A DNA stretch of 64,000 nt from Pseudalkalibacillus hwajinpoensis. Its GTDB lineage: Bacteria > Bacillota > Bacilli > Bacillales > Guptibacillaceae. The notes under the pieces were generated by a model. It was not told the origin of the DNA. It did not search any database and saw only the letters and a list, made by a program, of their open reading frames with translations. Within the stretch, counting starts at the first letter, position 1. Each line of letters opens with the position of its first letter. This document shows, in pieces, positions 32,801-41,484 of the stretch. The translations under genes and the position numbers were made by a program. The stretch is taken from the NCBI RefSeq assembly GCF_015234585.1, contig NZ_JADFCM010000008.1, forward strand, positions 930,001 through 994,000. Direction: 5' to 3'.

Positions 32801-32872
32801 AACGGAATCTCCCATGGTTGTGTTTAAATCTTTACTGCATACTTTGTTAGCCATGGGAGTCCCGTTATTTTT
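32801..32872 (+). terminator. Long-stem terminator after the collagen operon
   Basis: CTCCCATGG (32809) pairs with CCATGGGAG (32851). The stem is extended by AACGG/CCGTT outside a small internal loop. The loop is 33 bases and the 3' side runs into ATTTTT. The large loop is unusual for a plain terminator. Confidence 0.55.
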
Positions 32873-32957
32873 CCAATGAAAGTGGGTTTATGTAATAAGT
32901 TCCCCTTTAACGTAATTGAATTAATTAAATTATACTAATTCTTAGGAGGAATGAGAT

Positions 32958-35567
32958 TTGGTTTCAATCAGTTTATGCTTAATTGTAAAAAATGAAGAAG
33001 CTGTATTAGGGACATGCCTTCATTCCATTCATGACATTGTTGATGAGATTAATATTATCGATACAGGATCCGATGACAAGACAAAGGAGATTGCTGAAAG
33101 TTATCAAGCAAACATTTATGATTTTAAATGGGTAAATGATTTTGCGAAGGCTCGTAATTTTGCTTTTTCTAAAGCGACAATGGATTATATTCTATGGCTT
33201 GATGCGGACGATGTCTTTCTAGAAGAAGACCGTCAAAAGCTGAAGAAGTTGAAGAACGATCTCGATCCCTCTGTCGATTCAGTAAGGATGCACTACAACC
33301 TTTCCTTAGATGAATTTGGGAATGTGACTTCGAGTTTGATGCGAAATCGTCTAGTAAGGCGAGAGCGTCATTTCAAGTGGATCGGGGCAGTTCATGAGTA
33401 TTTAGAAGTTGGTGGTAATATAATCAACAGTGAGATTTCTGTTCTTCATAATCCCATCCATCATGATGCAACTAGAAATATAACGATCTATAAAGAAAGG
33501 CTAGAACGTGAAGAACAATTTACTCCTAGAGATATGTATTATTTTGCTAATGAGCTTAAAGACCATAGCGAATTCGAAACGGCAATTGAGTATTATGAGA
33601 AATTTTTGGAAGGACAAAAAGGCTGGATCGAAGACAATGTGGCTACGTGTGCAAAGCTTGCTGACTGTTATGCTGCCCTTGGTAAGAAGGCAGACAGTTT
33701 GCGCTCTATCCTTCATTCTTTTTCTTATACTACACCAAGACCTGAATTTTGCTGTAAGGTAGCCAATTATTTCTTTGAAAAGAAGGATTATCAACCTGCT
33801 ATATTTTGGTATAAATTGGCTACGAAAACAACCATTCAAGAAGATAATTTAGGTACCCAAAAGCGTTTCTATTCAAATTGGATTCCGTATATTCAACTTT
33901 GTGTTTGCTATGATGTTCTTGGAGATTATGAGACTGCTTATTACTATAATGAAATGGCGGGAGTTACTCGACCAGGTGACTCTAAATATGTGCAGAATAA
34001 ACAGTATCTTGAAAAAAGGCTTCTTTCAGTTAAAAAGAAGGTTTTAATAGCAAGCCCGATTCGGCAAGATCCTGAGATTCTAAGGTGTTTTCTGAAGTCA
34101 TTGAAACGGCTTAATGAAGAAGGGTTATCATTTTATTATTATTTTATTAACGACAATCAGGATAAGAAATCAACGTTATTGTTAAAGGATTTTCAAAAGG
34201 AAATGCAGGAAGTGACGATTAAGGATATTGATTCTGAAGAAGAATACCGAAAAAATCAGATGACACATTATTGGAATGAGACTCTTGTATGGAAGGTCGC
34301 TCAATTTAAGGATGCAATGATTGAACATGCAAAAGAACATAAATTTGATTATATCTTTCTAGTGGATTCAGACCTTGTCTTACAAAAGGAAACGATTCAA
34401 CATTTAGTTGCACAACAGAAAGATATTATATCCGAGGTATTCTGGACTAGATGGCAGCCTGAAGCGATGGAACAACCTCAAGTATGGCTTACTGACGAGT
34501 ACACTCAATTTGAAAAAAAACCTGGTGAAGAGCTAAACGATTCAGAAGAAGGACAGCGATATCGTGATTTCATCAATCAATTAAGGCAACCAGGTGTTTA
34601 TGAAGTAGGCGGGCTTGGTGCATGCACATTGATTTCAAGGAATGCGCTTGAAAAAGGGGTATGCTTCAAAAAGATCCCGAATTTAACATTTTGGGGAGAG
34701 GATCGTCATTTTTGTATTCGAGCGGGTGCGCTAGGTCTTTCTTTATGGGCGGACACTCATTATCCTCCTTATCATCTATATCGGCGATCGGACCTTGAAG
34801 GTGTAAATGATTACTTGGAAGCTGACGTGATTGAATTGCCTGTAGCGGATAAGAAAGTGAAAACTTCTCAAAAACCACGAATTACGTTGTCTATGGTTAT
34901 TAAAAATGAAGAGGGAAAATACTTAGAAAAAGTATTAAGAAAGCACCTGGATTATATTGATGAGGCTGTAATCATAGACGATGGAAGCACGGACAATTCA
35001 GTTAGAATTTGCAAAAAAATACTAGAGGATATTCCGTTAACCATTATTCATAATAGCGAATCCAAATTTTCAAATGAAATTACTCTCCGTAAACAGCAAT
35101 GGGAGAAAACAATTGAAACAAATCCTGACTGGATTCTGAACATGGACGCTGATGAGATGTTTGAGGAGGGCGTCGCTCAACAACTTAGAGCGCTAACAAA
35201 CCAAGAAGAGTTTGATCTGTTTTCTTTCCGGATTTATGATATGTGGGACGGAAAAAACTATCGAGAAGATGAACAATGGAATGCTCACCATCTTTATCGT
35301 CCCTTTTTATTAAGATACAAAAACGATTTCACTTATAAATGGAAAGAACAGAAACAGCATTGTGGAAGATATCCTGAGAATATTTTTCAGCTTCCCAATA
35401 GCTTATCTTGTTTAAGAATTAAGCATTTAGGATGGTCTACAGCAGAACTGCGAGCAGAGAAATACAACCGGTATCTTAAACTAGATCCGGAAGCTGTATA
35501 TGGAAAAAGAGGGCAGTATGAAAGTATTCTTGACCCTAATCCAAAATTGATCCAATGGCAAGAATAA
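32958..35567 (+). CDS. Multi-domain glycosyltransferase, probable collagen-stalk modification enzyme
   Basis: An 869-residue soluble protein with three transferase-like modules. Residues 1-230 are family 2 (SLCLIVKNEEAVLGTCLHSI, NIIDTGSDDKT, ILWLDADDVF). TPR-like helices follow at about 190-350. Residues about 355-620 form a second module (KVLIASPIRQDPEILRCFL, IFLVDSDLVLQKETI). Residues about 633-869 form another family 2 domain (LSMVIKNEEGKYLEKVL, AVIIDDGSTDNSV, WILNMDADEMF). Start TTG at 32958 has AGGAGGA upstream. Its place directly after the collagen genes suggests it builds glycans on the Thr-rich stalks. Confidence 0.82.
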   Translation: MVSISLCLIVKNEEAVLGTCLHSIHDIVDEINIIDTGSDDKTKEIAESYQANIYDFKWVNDFAKARNFAFSKATMDYILWLDADDVFLEEDRQKLKKLKNDLDPSVDSVRMHYNLSLDEFGNVTSSLMRNRLVRRERHFKWIGAVHEYLEVGGNIINSEISVLHNPIHHDATRNITIYKERLEREEQFTPRDMYYFANELKDHSEFETAIEYYEKFLEGQKGWIEDNVATCAKLADCYAALGKKADSLRSILHSFSYTTPRPEFCCKVANYFFEKKDYQPAIFWYKLATKTTIQEDNLGTQKRFYSNWIPYIQLCVCYDVLGDYETAYYYNEMAGVTRPGDSKYVQNKQYLEKRLLSVKKKVLIASPIRQDPEILRCFLKSLKRLNEEGLSFYYYFINDNQDKKSTLLLKDFQKEMQEVTIKDIDSEEEYRKNQMTHYWNETLVWKVAQFKDAMIEHAKEHKFDYIFLVDSDLVLQKETIQHLVAQQKDIISEVFWTRWQPEAMEQPQVWLTDEYTQFEKKPGEELNDSEEGQRYRDFINQLRQPGVYEVGGLGACTLISRNALEKGVCFKKIPNLTFWGEDRHFCIRAGALGLSLWADTHYPPYHLYRRSDLEGVNDYLEADVIELPVADKKVKTSQKPRITLSMVIKNEEGKYLEKVLRKHLDYIDEAVIIDDGSTDNSVRICKKILEDIPLTIIHNSESKFSNEITLRKQQWEKTIETNPDWILNMDADEMFEEGVAQQLRALTNQEEFDLFSFRIYDMWDGKNYREDEQWNAHHLYRPFLLRYKNDFTYKWKEQKQHCGRYPENIFQLPNSLSCLRIKHLGWSTAELRAEKYNRYLKLDPEAVYGKRGQYESILDPNPKLIQWQE

Positions 35568-35695
35568 TAAATATACGGATGAGGTAGATGATTGTGGTTC
35601 TTTCCATAAACATCTCATTTACCTATCACAATGATCCATATGATTAAGGATGTACGTTATTTACAATTCGGGTAAGGATTGGGAGAATAGATCAC

Positions 35696-36379
35696 CTAAT
35701 CCTTATCAATTTTTTGTAGAAATACACCTGTATCCTGTTGCCACTCCAATATTAATAAATCTTCAGCATGATCGATGTTATGCTCCTTAAGAATTTTATT
35801 CAACCATTCCTCATTGAAACCAGCATCATGAAGGTTTCCCCAGTCGATTTTCCCATCCGAAATAATATCAACTGATAAATAACCCTGTTTTGGTTTAAGA
35901 TCAAAGTCTTGTTTTGTCGGCTGCTGATAATCTGATTTCTTTAATACACTAATACTTCCATTCGTTTCAAGAATGGCGAATTCAACTTCTCGAAGTGAGA
36001 AAACATCCTTTTGTCGAAGTAAATTTTGTAATTGATTGATATCTAATTTGTTTTTTTGAAGTTGACGCCGATTAATTTTTCCATGACTGATCACAATAGA
36101 AGGATTTCCTTCTAGAATGCTTCTCGTAGCTCTGAATTTCTGTGTAATCCATTCCACAATATAAATTAATACACCCCATAGTAAGACTGCATAGATAATC
36201 GATAATATATTGACTTCTTTGTCGTAAATCGCATTTCCTACAAGTTCTCCAAGTACGAGTGATGAGATAAAGTCAAAAGGTGTGATTTGAGTAATCTGTG
36301 TTTTACCAAGTGCCTTTGTTAGTACGAGTAAAGCTAGAAAGCCAACGAGAAGCTCTAACGTAATTGATCCAATACCCAC
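35696..36379 (-). CDS. YetF/DUF421-family membrane protein
   Basis: A 227-residue protein with three N-terminal membrane segments (residues about 8-85). A cytosolic YetF domain follows, with RSILEGNPSIVISHGKINR and LLRQKDVFSLREVEFAILE. These are the signatures of the YetF/YdfR/YrbG group, which is linked in part to spore or germination-related membranes in Bacillus. The C-terminus is an extended acidic segment. The biochemical role is unknown. It stands alone on the minus strand. Confidence 0.85.
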   Translation of the reverse strand: MGIGSITLELLVGFLALLVLTKALGKTQITQITPFDFISSLVLGELVGNAIYDKEVNILSIIYAVLLWGVLIYIVEWITQKFRATRSILEGNPSIVISHGKINRRQLQKNKLDINQLQNLLRQKDVFSLREVEFAILETNGSISVLKKSDYQQPTKQDFDLKPKQGYLSVDIISDGKIDWGNLHDAGFNEEWLNKILKEHNIDHAEDLLILEWQQDTGVFLQKIDKD

Positions 36380-36530
36380 AGATCACCATCTCCAATTCAA
36401 TTTGCATCAATTTTAGCATGCACGAAAAAGGATGATTTAATTGGTTTTTTTTAATTTTTTGTTGATACGATTATATTTAAGAAAAACATTCAGGTTGGAG
36501 AGAGGGTACATTATTAATTGAAGAAAGTCC

Positions 36531-36562
36531 AAACAAAAAGACACTGGTTAGAAACCAGTGTC
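36531..36562 (-). terminator. Terminator of the yjcG-yjcF operon
   Basis: GACACTGGTT/AACCAGTGTC is a 10-bp perfect stem with a 3-base loop. The minus-strand T-run follows. Confidence 0.85.
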
Positions 36563-36983
36563 ATAGTGCTTTTATCATTGTGACGTGAGGTATCCCAGCG
36601 TCCATAAATTCTCCAGAAACCGTTGTGTATCCAAGTTTCTCATAAAACCCTACAGCGGTCATTTGTGCATTGAGTTTCATTTCTTTAAGATCTAATTCTC
36701 TCGCATGTTTTTCAATTGAATTCATTAGAATCTGTCCGAGACCTGTTTTACGATAGTCCCTTAGCACACAGATTCGTTCAACTTTAGCTATATGATCTAA
36801 TACTCTAAAACGACCAGCAGCTGTAGGTTGGTGATCATCGTAAGCTACAAAGTGATAAGCGTGTTTCTCGTGCTCATCAATTTCTAATTCAGCTGGTACT
36901 TTTTGCTCTTCAACGAAAACAGTCTGTCTTACTTGAAAAGCATCATCCAACTCTTTCTTCGATTGAACGACTTTCACTTCCAT
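36561..36983 (-). CDS. yjcF: GNAT N-acetyltransferase, YjcF-like
   Basis: A 140-residue single-domain acetyltransferase of the GCN5 superfamily. It has VRQTVFVEEQKVP near the start, VERICVLRDYRKTGLGQILM as the acetyl-CoA binding motif A, and FYEKLGYTTVSGEF as motif B. Its ATG overlaps the stop of yjcG by one base (TAATG), so translation is coupled. The order and neighbours match yjcG-yjcF in B. subtilis. The substrate is unknown. Confidence 0.88.
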   Translation of the reverse strand: MEVKVVQSKKELDDAFQVRQTVFVEEQKVPAELEIDEHEKHAYHFVAYDDHQPTAAGRFRVLDHIAKVERICVLRDYRKTGLGQILMNSIEKHARELDLKEMKLNAQMTAVGFYEKLGYTTVSGEFMDAGIPHVTMIKAL

Positions 36984-37498
36984 TAGCGAACTTTGCCAAG
37001 GTGAAACGTTTCATAAACGGTCCACATACCATTTTCTAATTGATAAAGGAGCTGGAAGCGATCGATTGTTTCTTCGTGATTAACATCTTTCATCTGCAAA
37101 CTACCATATACATCAGAATGCTCATCATCCGAAAGGTTCTGTGCGATCGTAATGTGAGGAACAAAGTTGTAGTCACGTTCCGAAAGAGCCTCTTCAGGAT
37201 TTAACTTTCTATGCAAATCATCAAGAACTTCATTGTCTTTCACTTTAAAATAAATCACGTTGTTAACAGGATTAAAAGATCCTACTTTATAAACATGCAT
37301 TGAAAAAGGTTTAGACTCATCAGAGATTTTGTGTAGCACAGGTGTTAATTTCTGAATCTCTTCTTCCGTTGCATCAAAGCCTTCGCGTAAAGTCAAATGT
37401 GGTGGAATGAGCGCATAGTGCGGATCATAACGTTTTCGAAAGGAGTTAGCAACGTCTGCTAGTTTTTTCGATGGGAAAATTGCAATGCCGTATTTCAT
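36983..37498 (-). CDS. yjcG: YjcG, 2'-5' RNA ligase superfamily
   Basis: A 171-residue protein of the 2H phosphoesterase fold. Two catalytic HxT motifs are visible, HLTLREG near residue 38 and HITIAQN near residue 117. Such proteins hydrolyse or ligate 2'-5' or 2',3'-cyclic phosphates. The physiological substrate in Bacillus is not known. It has a good ribosome binding site and precedes yjcF in an operon. Confidence 0.88.
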   Translation of the reverse strand: MKYGIAIFPSKKLADVANSFRKRYDPHYALIPPHLTLREGFDATEEEIQKLTPVLHKISDESKPFSMHVYKVGSFNPVNNVIYFKVKDNEVLDDLHRKLNPEEALSERDYNFVPHITIAQNLSDDEHSDVYGSLQMKDVNHEETIDRFQLLYQLENGMWTVYETFHLGKVR

Positions 37499-37607
37499 AT
37501 TCCATTCCCTCCTGGTTAATATACTCGATTGCCAATGATCGACAAGTCATATAATGTTCCATTTATAATTATACCAAAAATTCAAAAATAAGAAACGATT
37601 GACTCAC

Positions 37608-38330
37608 TTAGAGTTTAAACATGTGTAAAAGAGAGCGTTTCATATCCGGTTGCCAGTTCTTCCAAAGGTGCCCGCCTTCGAATTCATCATAGAAATAATC
37701 AAAATCTTTTTCCTTTATAATTTTATTTAATTTACGGTTTGGATTAATGAAATTTTTTGTTTTCCCATCTGTTGTAGGTACTTCTGTTTCTTCTGTTCCG
37801 ATAATATGGTATAGAGATAGCAACTCAGGCTCAGCAAAATCCTCTACCTTATTCATGATCGCCTCATCTACATATGGTGAATGAAGGATAGCCCTACCGA
37901 ACGTTCTTGGGTAGTCAAGAGAAGCGCGCAAAGCGACTGTAGCTGCTAAAGAGTCACCAATTAATCCTCGACCATACCCAAGATGGTAGGTAGCATACTG
38001 TTCATCTAAATAAGGAACAAGTTCATTCGCAAGAAAACGAAGGTAATCATCTGACTGCTCTCCGTCTGGGTGATATTTTCTCCAGCGATCTTCCACACTT
38101 TTATAGGGAATCCCTACAATAATGAGCTCTTCAATTTCGTCATTTTCAATTAGTTCATCGGCTGTGCGGCCAAGTCTTCCTAATTTAAAATAATCGCTCC
38201 CATCATTAGCGATAAGAAAAGAGTATTTGTATAGTGGTGAATAATTATATGGTAAATAAACTTGGAAAGGAATTTCTTCTTTTAAATAGTGACTGTAGAT
38301 GCTTTCATCTTTGTATGTACCTCGATTCAT
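37608..38330 (-). CDS. yjcH: YjcH-like esterase (alpha/beta hydrolase)
   Basis: A 240-residue hydrolase of the esterase D/IroE-like group. YKYSFLIANDGSDYF is the oxyanion-side strand, GLIGDSLAATVAL carries the nucleophile Ser in a GxSxA turn, and GGHLWKNW near the C-terminus holds the catalytic His. The start is ATG at 38330 with GGAGG upstream. It is placed as in the yjcFGH group of B. subtilis. The gene is divergent from the phosphatidylglycerophosphatase gene. The substrate is unknown. Confidence 0.87.
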   Translation of the reverse strand: MNRGTYKDESIYSHYLKEEIPFQVYLPYNYSPLYKYSFLIANDGSDYFKLGRLGRTADELIENDEIEELIIVGIPYKSVEDRWRKYHPDGEQSDDYLRFLANELVPYLDEQYATYHLGYGRGLIGDSLAATVALRASLDYPRTFGRAILHSPYVDEAIMNKVEDFAEPELLSLYHIIGTEETEVPTTDGKTKNFINPNRKLNKIIKEKDFDYFYDEFEGGHLWKNWQPDMKRSLLHMFKL

Positions 38331-38370
38331 TGCAGTGCCTCCCGTAAAATTGTTGAAATAGTTTGATTGT

Positions 38371-38401
38371 TTGACAATATAAAAAACATTAGTGATATAA
38401 T
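38371..38401 (+). promoter_or_regulatory. Sigma-A promoter
   Basis: TTGACA (38371) and TATAAT (38396) are both perfect hexamers, with a spacing of 19 bases. The start codon at 38448 follows. Confidence 0.6.
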
Positions 38402-38447
38402 GATTCTAACACATAATTATTTATCGTTTACAGAGAGGGGTCTTATT

Positions 38448-39002
38448 ATGAAGAAACGCATCCATAGTAGAGAAACAGAAGCAGCAGCAAAAGCCCTAAT
38501 AAAAGAACGTGGCGTTACAATTGAGGATATTGCAGAAATTGTTTACGAAATGCAATCCCCTTATGTAGATGACCTTTCCATGGAGGACTGTGTCGAAAGT
38601 GTTGAGGCTGTTCTCACAAAGCGAGAAATTCAGCATGCGGTTCTAGTTGGAATTGAACTAGATAAGCTAGCGGAACAAGGGAAGCTTTCTGAACCACTTC
38701 AATCCATTGTTGAGACGGATGAAGGGTTATTTGGTGTTGATGAAACAATCGCACTTGGTGCTGTATTCGGCTACGGTAGTATAGCTGTTACGACATTCGG
38801 TCACCTTGATAAACAAAAATTTGGTATCATCGAAAAGCTTGATACAAAAGTAGGGGAAAGTGTTCATACCTTCCTTGATGATCTCATCGCAAGCATTGCG
38901 GCAAATGCATCTAGTCGCCTAGCGCATCGTCTGCGTGATCGAGAGGAATCCCTTGATAAAGAAGAGCGTGAAAAGCGAGATAAAGAAGAACGAATCGGAT
39001 AA
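38448..39002 (+). CDS. Phosphatidylglycerophosphatase A family protein (YutG-like)
   Basis: A 184-residue protein of the PgpA superfamily in its soluble Firmicutes form. ALIKERGVTIEDIAEIVYEM starts the domain. Then come DLSMEDCVESVEAVLTKREI, FGVDETIALGAVFGYGSIAVTT and ESVHTFLDDLIASIAANAS. No membrane helices of the proteobacterial type are seen. The ATG at 38448 is used because GAGAGGGG lies 7 bases upstream; an upstream in-frame ATG falls inside the promoter. The C-terminus is a charged helix. Whether it dephosphorylates PGP in this host is inferred. Confidence 0.82.
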   Translation: MKKRIHSRETEAAAKALIKERGVTIEDIAEIVYEMQSPYVDDLSMEDCVESVEAVLTKREIQHAVLVGIELDKLAEQGKLSEPLQSIVETDEGLFGVDETIALGAVFGYGSIAVTTFGHLDKQKFGIIEKLDTKVGESVHTFLDDLIASIAANASSRLAHRLRDREESLDKEEREKRDKEERIG

Positions 39003-39007
39003 ATGAA

Positions 39008-39035
39008 AGGGCATCGTTTCGGTGCCCTTTTTTCT
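39008..39035 (+). terminator. Terminator
   Basis: AAGGGCA and TGCCCTT pair around CGTTTCGG, with TTTTTCT following. Confidence 0.8.
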
Positions 39036-39055
39036 AATATTTTCCCATGAAAGGA

Positions 39056-39086
39056 TTGACAGTTCTTTAGATCTTCATGTATATTT
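39056..39086 (+). promoter_or_regulatory. tRNA promoter
   Basis: A TTGACA hexamer lies about 18 bases before TATATT. The tRNA begins 16 bases after it. Confidence 0.65.
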
Positions 39087-39101
39087 ATAAATGTCCTAAT
39101 T

Positions 39102-39177
39102 GATCCGTTAGCTCAGTTGGGAGAGCGCTACCTTGACAGGGTAGAGGTCGTTGGTTCGAGCCCAATACGGATCACCA
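39102..39177 (+). tRNA. tRNA-Val (GAC)
   Basis: A full cloverleaf can be drawn. The acceptor GATCCGT pairs with ACGGATC over 7 bp. A D-arm with AGTTGGGAGA follows. The anticodon stem CTACC/GGTAG encloses TTGACAG, giving anticodon GAC. The T-arm contains GGTTCGAGCCC and the encoded CCA ends at 39177. It is a lone tRNA gene with its own promoter and terminator. Confidence 0.95.
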
Positions 39178-39192
39178 TACATCAAACATTCC

Positions 39193-39231
39193 AAGCGACA
39201 CCTCAACTTCATTGAGGTGTCGCTTTTTTGC
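39193..39231 (+). terminator. Terminator after tRNA-Val
   Basis: AAGCGACACCTCAA/TTGAGGTGTCGCTT is a 14-bp perfect stem with a short loop, followed by TTTTTG. Confidence 0.9.
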
Positions 39232-39272
39232 ATTGGTTCAAGAAGGGAATGGAGGAGTGAGATCGGACATCC

Positions 39273-39566
39273 TTAAAATTCTGGTAAATGATCGAAATTA
39301 TTTTCTTTCGTACCATCAGGCTCACTTCGAATAATTTCTCTACCATACTTTTGAAATACATCTACTCCCGAAAGTTGACCATTCTTTGCAGCGTCTAAAG
39401 CCTGGACATAATCTAGCTCTTCTCCCGTGTTTGTTTTAAAAGCAATTAAATCTCCACCCTCATTTTTGCGGACGGCCGTAATATGGGTGGAATTTGCCTC
39501 TGGTGGAGTATAATATGCCTCACTATTTTTAACATACTCTTCATAAGCTTGTTCAAAACGATCCAT
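39273..39566 (-). CDS. DUF3892-type protein
   Basis: A 97-residue soluble protein. Its core ITAVRKNEGGDLIAFKTN, the following LDYVQALDAAKNGQLSGVDV and the ending RSEPDGTKENNFDHLPEF match the DUF3892 pattern. A ribosome binding site AAGGAG lies upstream. It starts 15 bases downstream of the secreted protein gene on the same strand, so the two likely share an operon. The function is unknown. Confidence 0.75.
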   Translation of the reverse strand: MDRFEQAYEEYVKNSEAYYTPPEANSTHITAVRKNEGGDLIAFKTNTGEELDYVQALDAAKNGQLSGVDVFQKYGREIIRSEPDGTKENNFDHLPEF

Positions 39567-39581
39567 TTATGCCACTCCTTG

Positions 39582-40391
39582 TTAGTCTTTTGAAATTTCG
39601 AGTAATTTTGGTATTTCGAGTTGCCATTTGTTTGTGATCGGATCTTGTCGTGCAGTGAAATCAATCGTTGTTGTAATAACACCAGCATCTTTTATATAAA
39701 TTTCGACTCTGGTTTTGACTTGTTGTTCAGCTTTAATCACTTCCCATTTTGTAAACGACAAGCGAGAGAGGTCGATTAATTCGTTCTCAGATAAAGGTGT
39801 AGAAACAATTCTTCTTAATAAAGAAGCATCTGTGTTATTGATCGCTAGCATAAGAACATCAACGAGCTGTTCAGGGGTCCGCTTCATTAAGTAGCGATCT
39901 AACTGTCCTCCTGCTTTTAGAATCATTAAGTGATGCGCGGGATCTGGTGTAGGGGTGCGATGAGTCGTGCTATTTAAGAAGTGAAGGCAAAAGTGTCCGT
40001 TAAATCCATTATCTAATGCGCCAGCTCCATGAGGCATTCCATTCATGGAAGCCGCAATCATTTTCCCTTCGTATAGCACAATGACAGCCCTTCGCTTCCA
40101 ACTCCATTCTTCATAAATCGCTTTTAGAACCTTTGTGTCTTCTCGCGTTAACGGTTGTATATCTGCGTGCTTACTACCAGCTCTCCGTTGAACTTGAAAC
40201 GACTTCCCGCTTTCAATATCAATCATTGTAAAAATCGATTTCCGAGGGAGGAGCTCATCTGCTTTTTCCCATGGCAGAAGTTTGATTTCACTATCGATAG
40301 GGAGAAGGTGATCAAAAGGTTCGGCAGCTATAGCGCGTGTAGGAATGACTAGCGTACATAATAAAATGAAACAAGTGAATAAACGCTTCAT
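39582..40391 (-). CDS. Secreted protein with an M15-like/peptidoglycan-associated domain pattern
   Basis: A 269-residue protein with an N-terminal signal peptide (MKRLFTCFILLCTLVIPTRA, with an AIAAEP cleavage region). The domain begins FTMIDIESGKSFQVQRRAGS and contains WKRRAVIVLYEGKMIAASM and GFNGHFCLHFLNSTTH. This set is common in Firmicutes exported proteins, often fused to peptidoglycan-binding repeats that are absent here. The conserved His and Cys in GHFCLHF look like an active-site pair. The activity is unknown. Confidence 0.7.
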   Translation of the reverse strand: MKRLFTCFILLCTLVIPTRAIAAEPFDHLLPIDSEIKLLPWEKADELLPRKSIFTMIDIESGKSFQVQRRAGSKHADIQPLTREDTKVLKAIYEEWSWKRRAVIVLYEGKMIAASMNGMPHGAGALDNGFNGHFCLHFLNSTTHRTPTPDPAHHLMILKAGGQLDRYLMKRTPEQLVDVLMLAINNTDASLLRRIVSTPLSENELIDLSRLSFTKWEVIKAEQQVKTRVEIYIKDAGVITTTIDFTARQDPITNKWQLEIPKLLEISKD

Positions 40392-40504
40392 TAGCTCCCC
40401 CCTTGTGTATAGTCATCATAGTTATTTTGCTCAAGCGATTCTGATGTATGCTATTTTATTAATCCCTAAAATGAAGCATACTACGATCGAGTTCAGAAGG
40501 GGGA

Positions 40505-41350
40505 ATGGTAAAGGTGCATTTATTTCTAGCTTTGACTATAGCGTTTTCAGCGCTTTCAAACCATCACATAACGATTCACCACAAAGGAGCAGAGACTTAT
40601 CAGATTAAGAAAGAAGAGTTGTTTTCAAAAGACCTTGGTTATCCTTTTTATGAAGCAGATCGGGTGGAGGAATTAATGGATGAAGTAGATGTAACTATCT
40701 CAAAGTCTCCAGTAAATGCCTTCATTGATAACCAAGGAGCTATTGTCGATGGAGTCAATGGATACACGTTACATCGAGACGCTTTTCGAGAGAATTTGCT
40801 TCATAGTCTATACCGCAATAGTTCAACTTGGCTTCAACCAGATCTCACCATTCTTTATCCAAAAGTAAACGCAGAGCTTTTATCATTCATTAGAAAAAAA
40901 CAAGTGGGAGGTTTTGTTACTTATTTTAAGAAAGGAAATCTGGAGCGAACGAAGAACATTATGTTAGCGGCTGAGGCGATTAACAATACTGTAGTATTTC
41001 CAGGGGAAACGTTTTCTTTCAACCAGACAGTTGGAAAAAGAACAAAAGAGAAGGGCTATTTGCCAGCTCCAATCATTGTAAGAGGTGAGTTATCTGAAGG
41101 AATTGGTGGGGGAATTTGTCAAGTGTCATCTACTCTTTTTAATGCAGTAGACCAGGCGGGCGTCCATATTTTAGAACGCTATTCCCATAGTAGAAGTGTT
41201 CCATATGTGAAACCTGGTAGAGATGCCACCGTGAGTTGGTACGGACCAGATTTTTCCTTTCGAAATGAACTTAATCAGCCGATTCTTATAAGGGCGAAAG
41301 TGATCGAAGGTTCAGTAGTCATTCATGTCTATTCATCTGAAGATATGTAA
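40505..41350 (+). CDS. VanW-family protein
   Basis: A 281-residue exported protein. An N-terminal hydrophobic segment (VHLFLALTIAFSALSN) may be a signal peptide. The VanW domain starts near residue 150, with VVFPGETFSFNQTVGKRT and then GIGGGICQVSSTLFNA, the family hallmark. A C-terminal VSWYGPDFSF and IRAKVIEGSVVIHVY close it. VanW proteins are found in vancomycin clusters and widely elsewhere. The start is uncertain between ATG 40505 and GTG 40514. The function is unknown. Confidence 0.85.
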   Translation: MVKVHLFLALTIAFSALSNHHITIHHKGAETYQIKKEELFSKDLGYPFYEADRVEELMDEVDVTISKSPVNAFIDNQGAIVDGVNGYTLHRDAFRENLLHSLYRNSSTWLQPDLTILYPKVNAELLSFIRKKQVGGFVTYFKKGNLERTKNIMLAAEAINNTVVFPGETFSFNQTVGKRTKEKGYLPAPIIVRGELSEGIGGGICQVSSTLFNAVDQAGVHILERYSHSRSVPYVKPGRDATVSWYGPDFSFRNELNQPILIRAKVIEGSVVIHVYSSEDM

Positions 41351-41484
41351 ATGGCAGAGTTTTACAAGATAAAGGAAAAGGTTATTTAAATTGTCTAGTA
41401 AAATGATGAGTCTAGGAGTTAAATACTATGTTCAATGCCCCGAGATGGTATAATGAGACTATTACACATAAAAGGAGACCGCGT

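Noticed and set aside
39102..39231. tRNA-Val as an integration site for a mobile element
   Set aside because: No integrase gene or direct repeat of the tRNA 3' end was found in the window.
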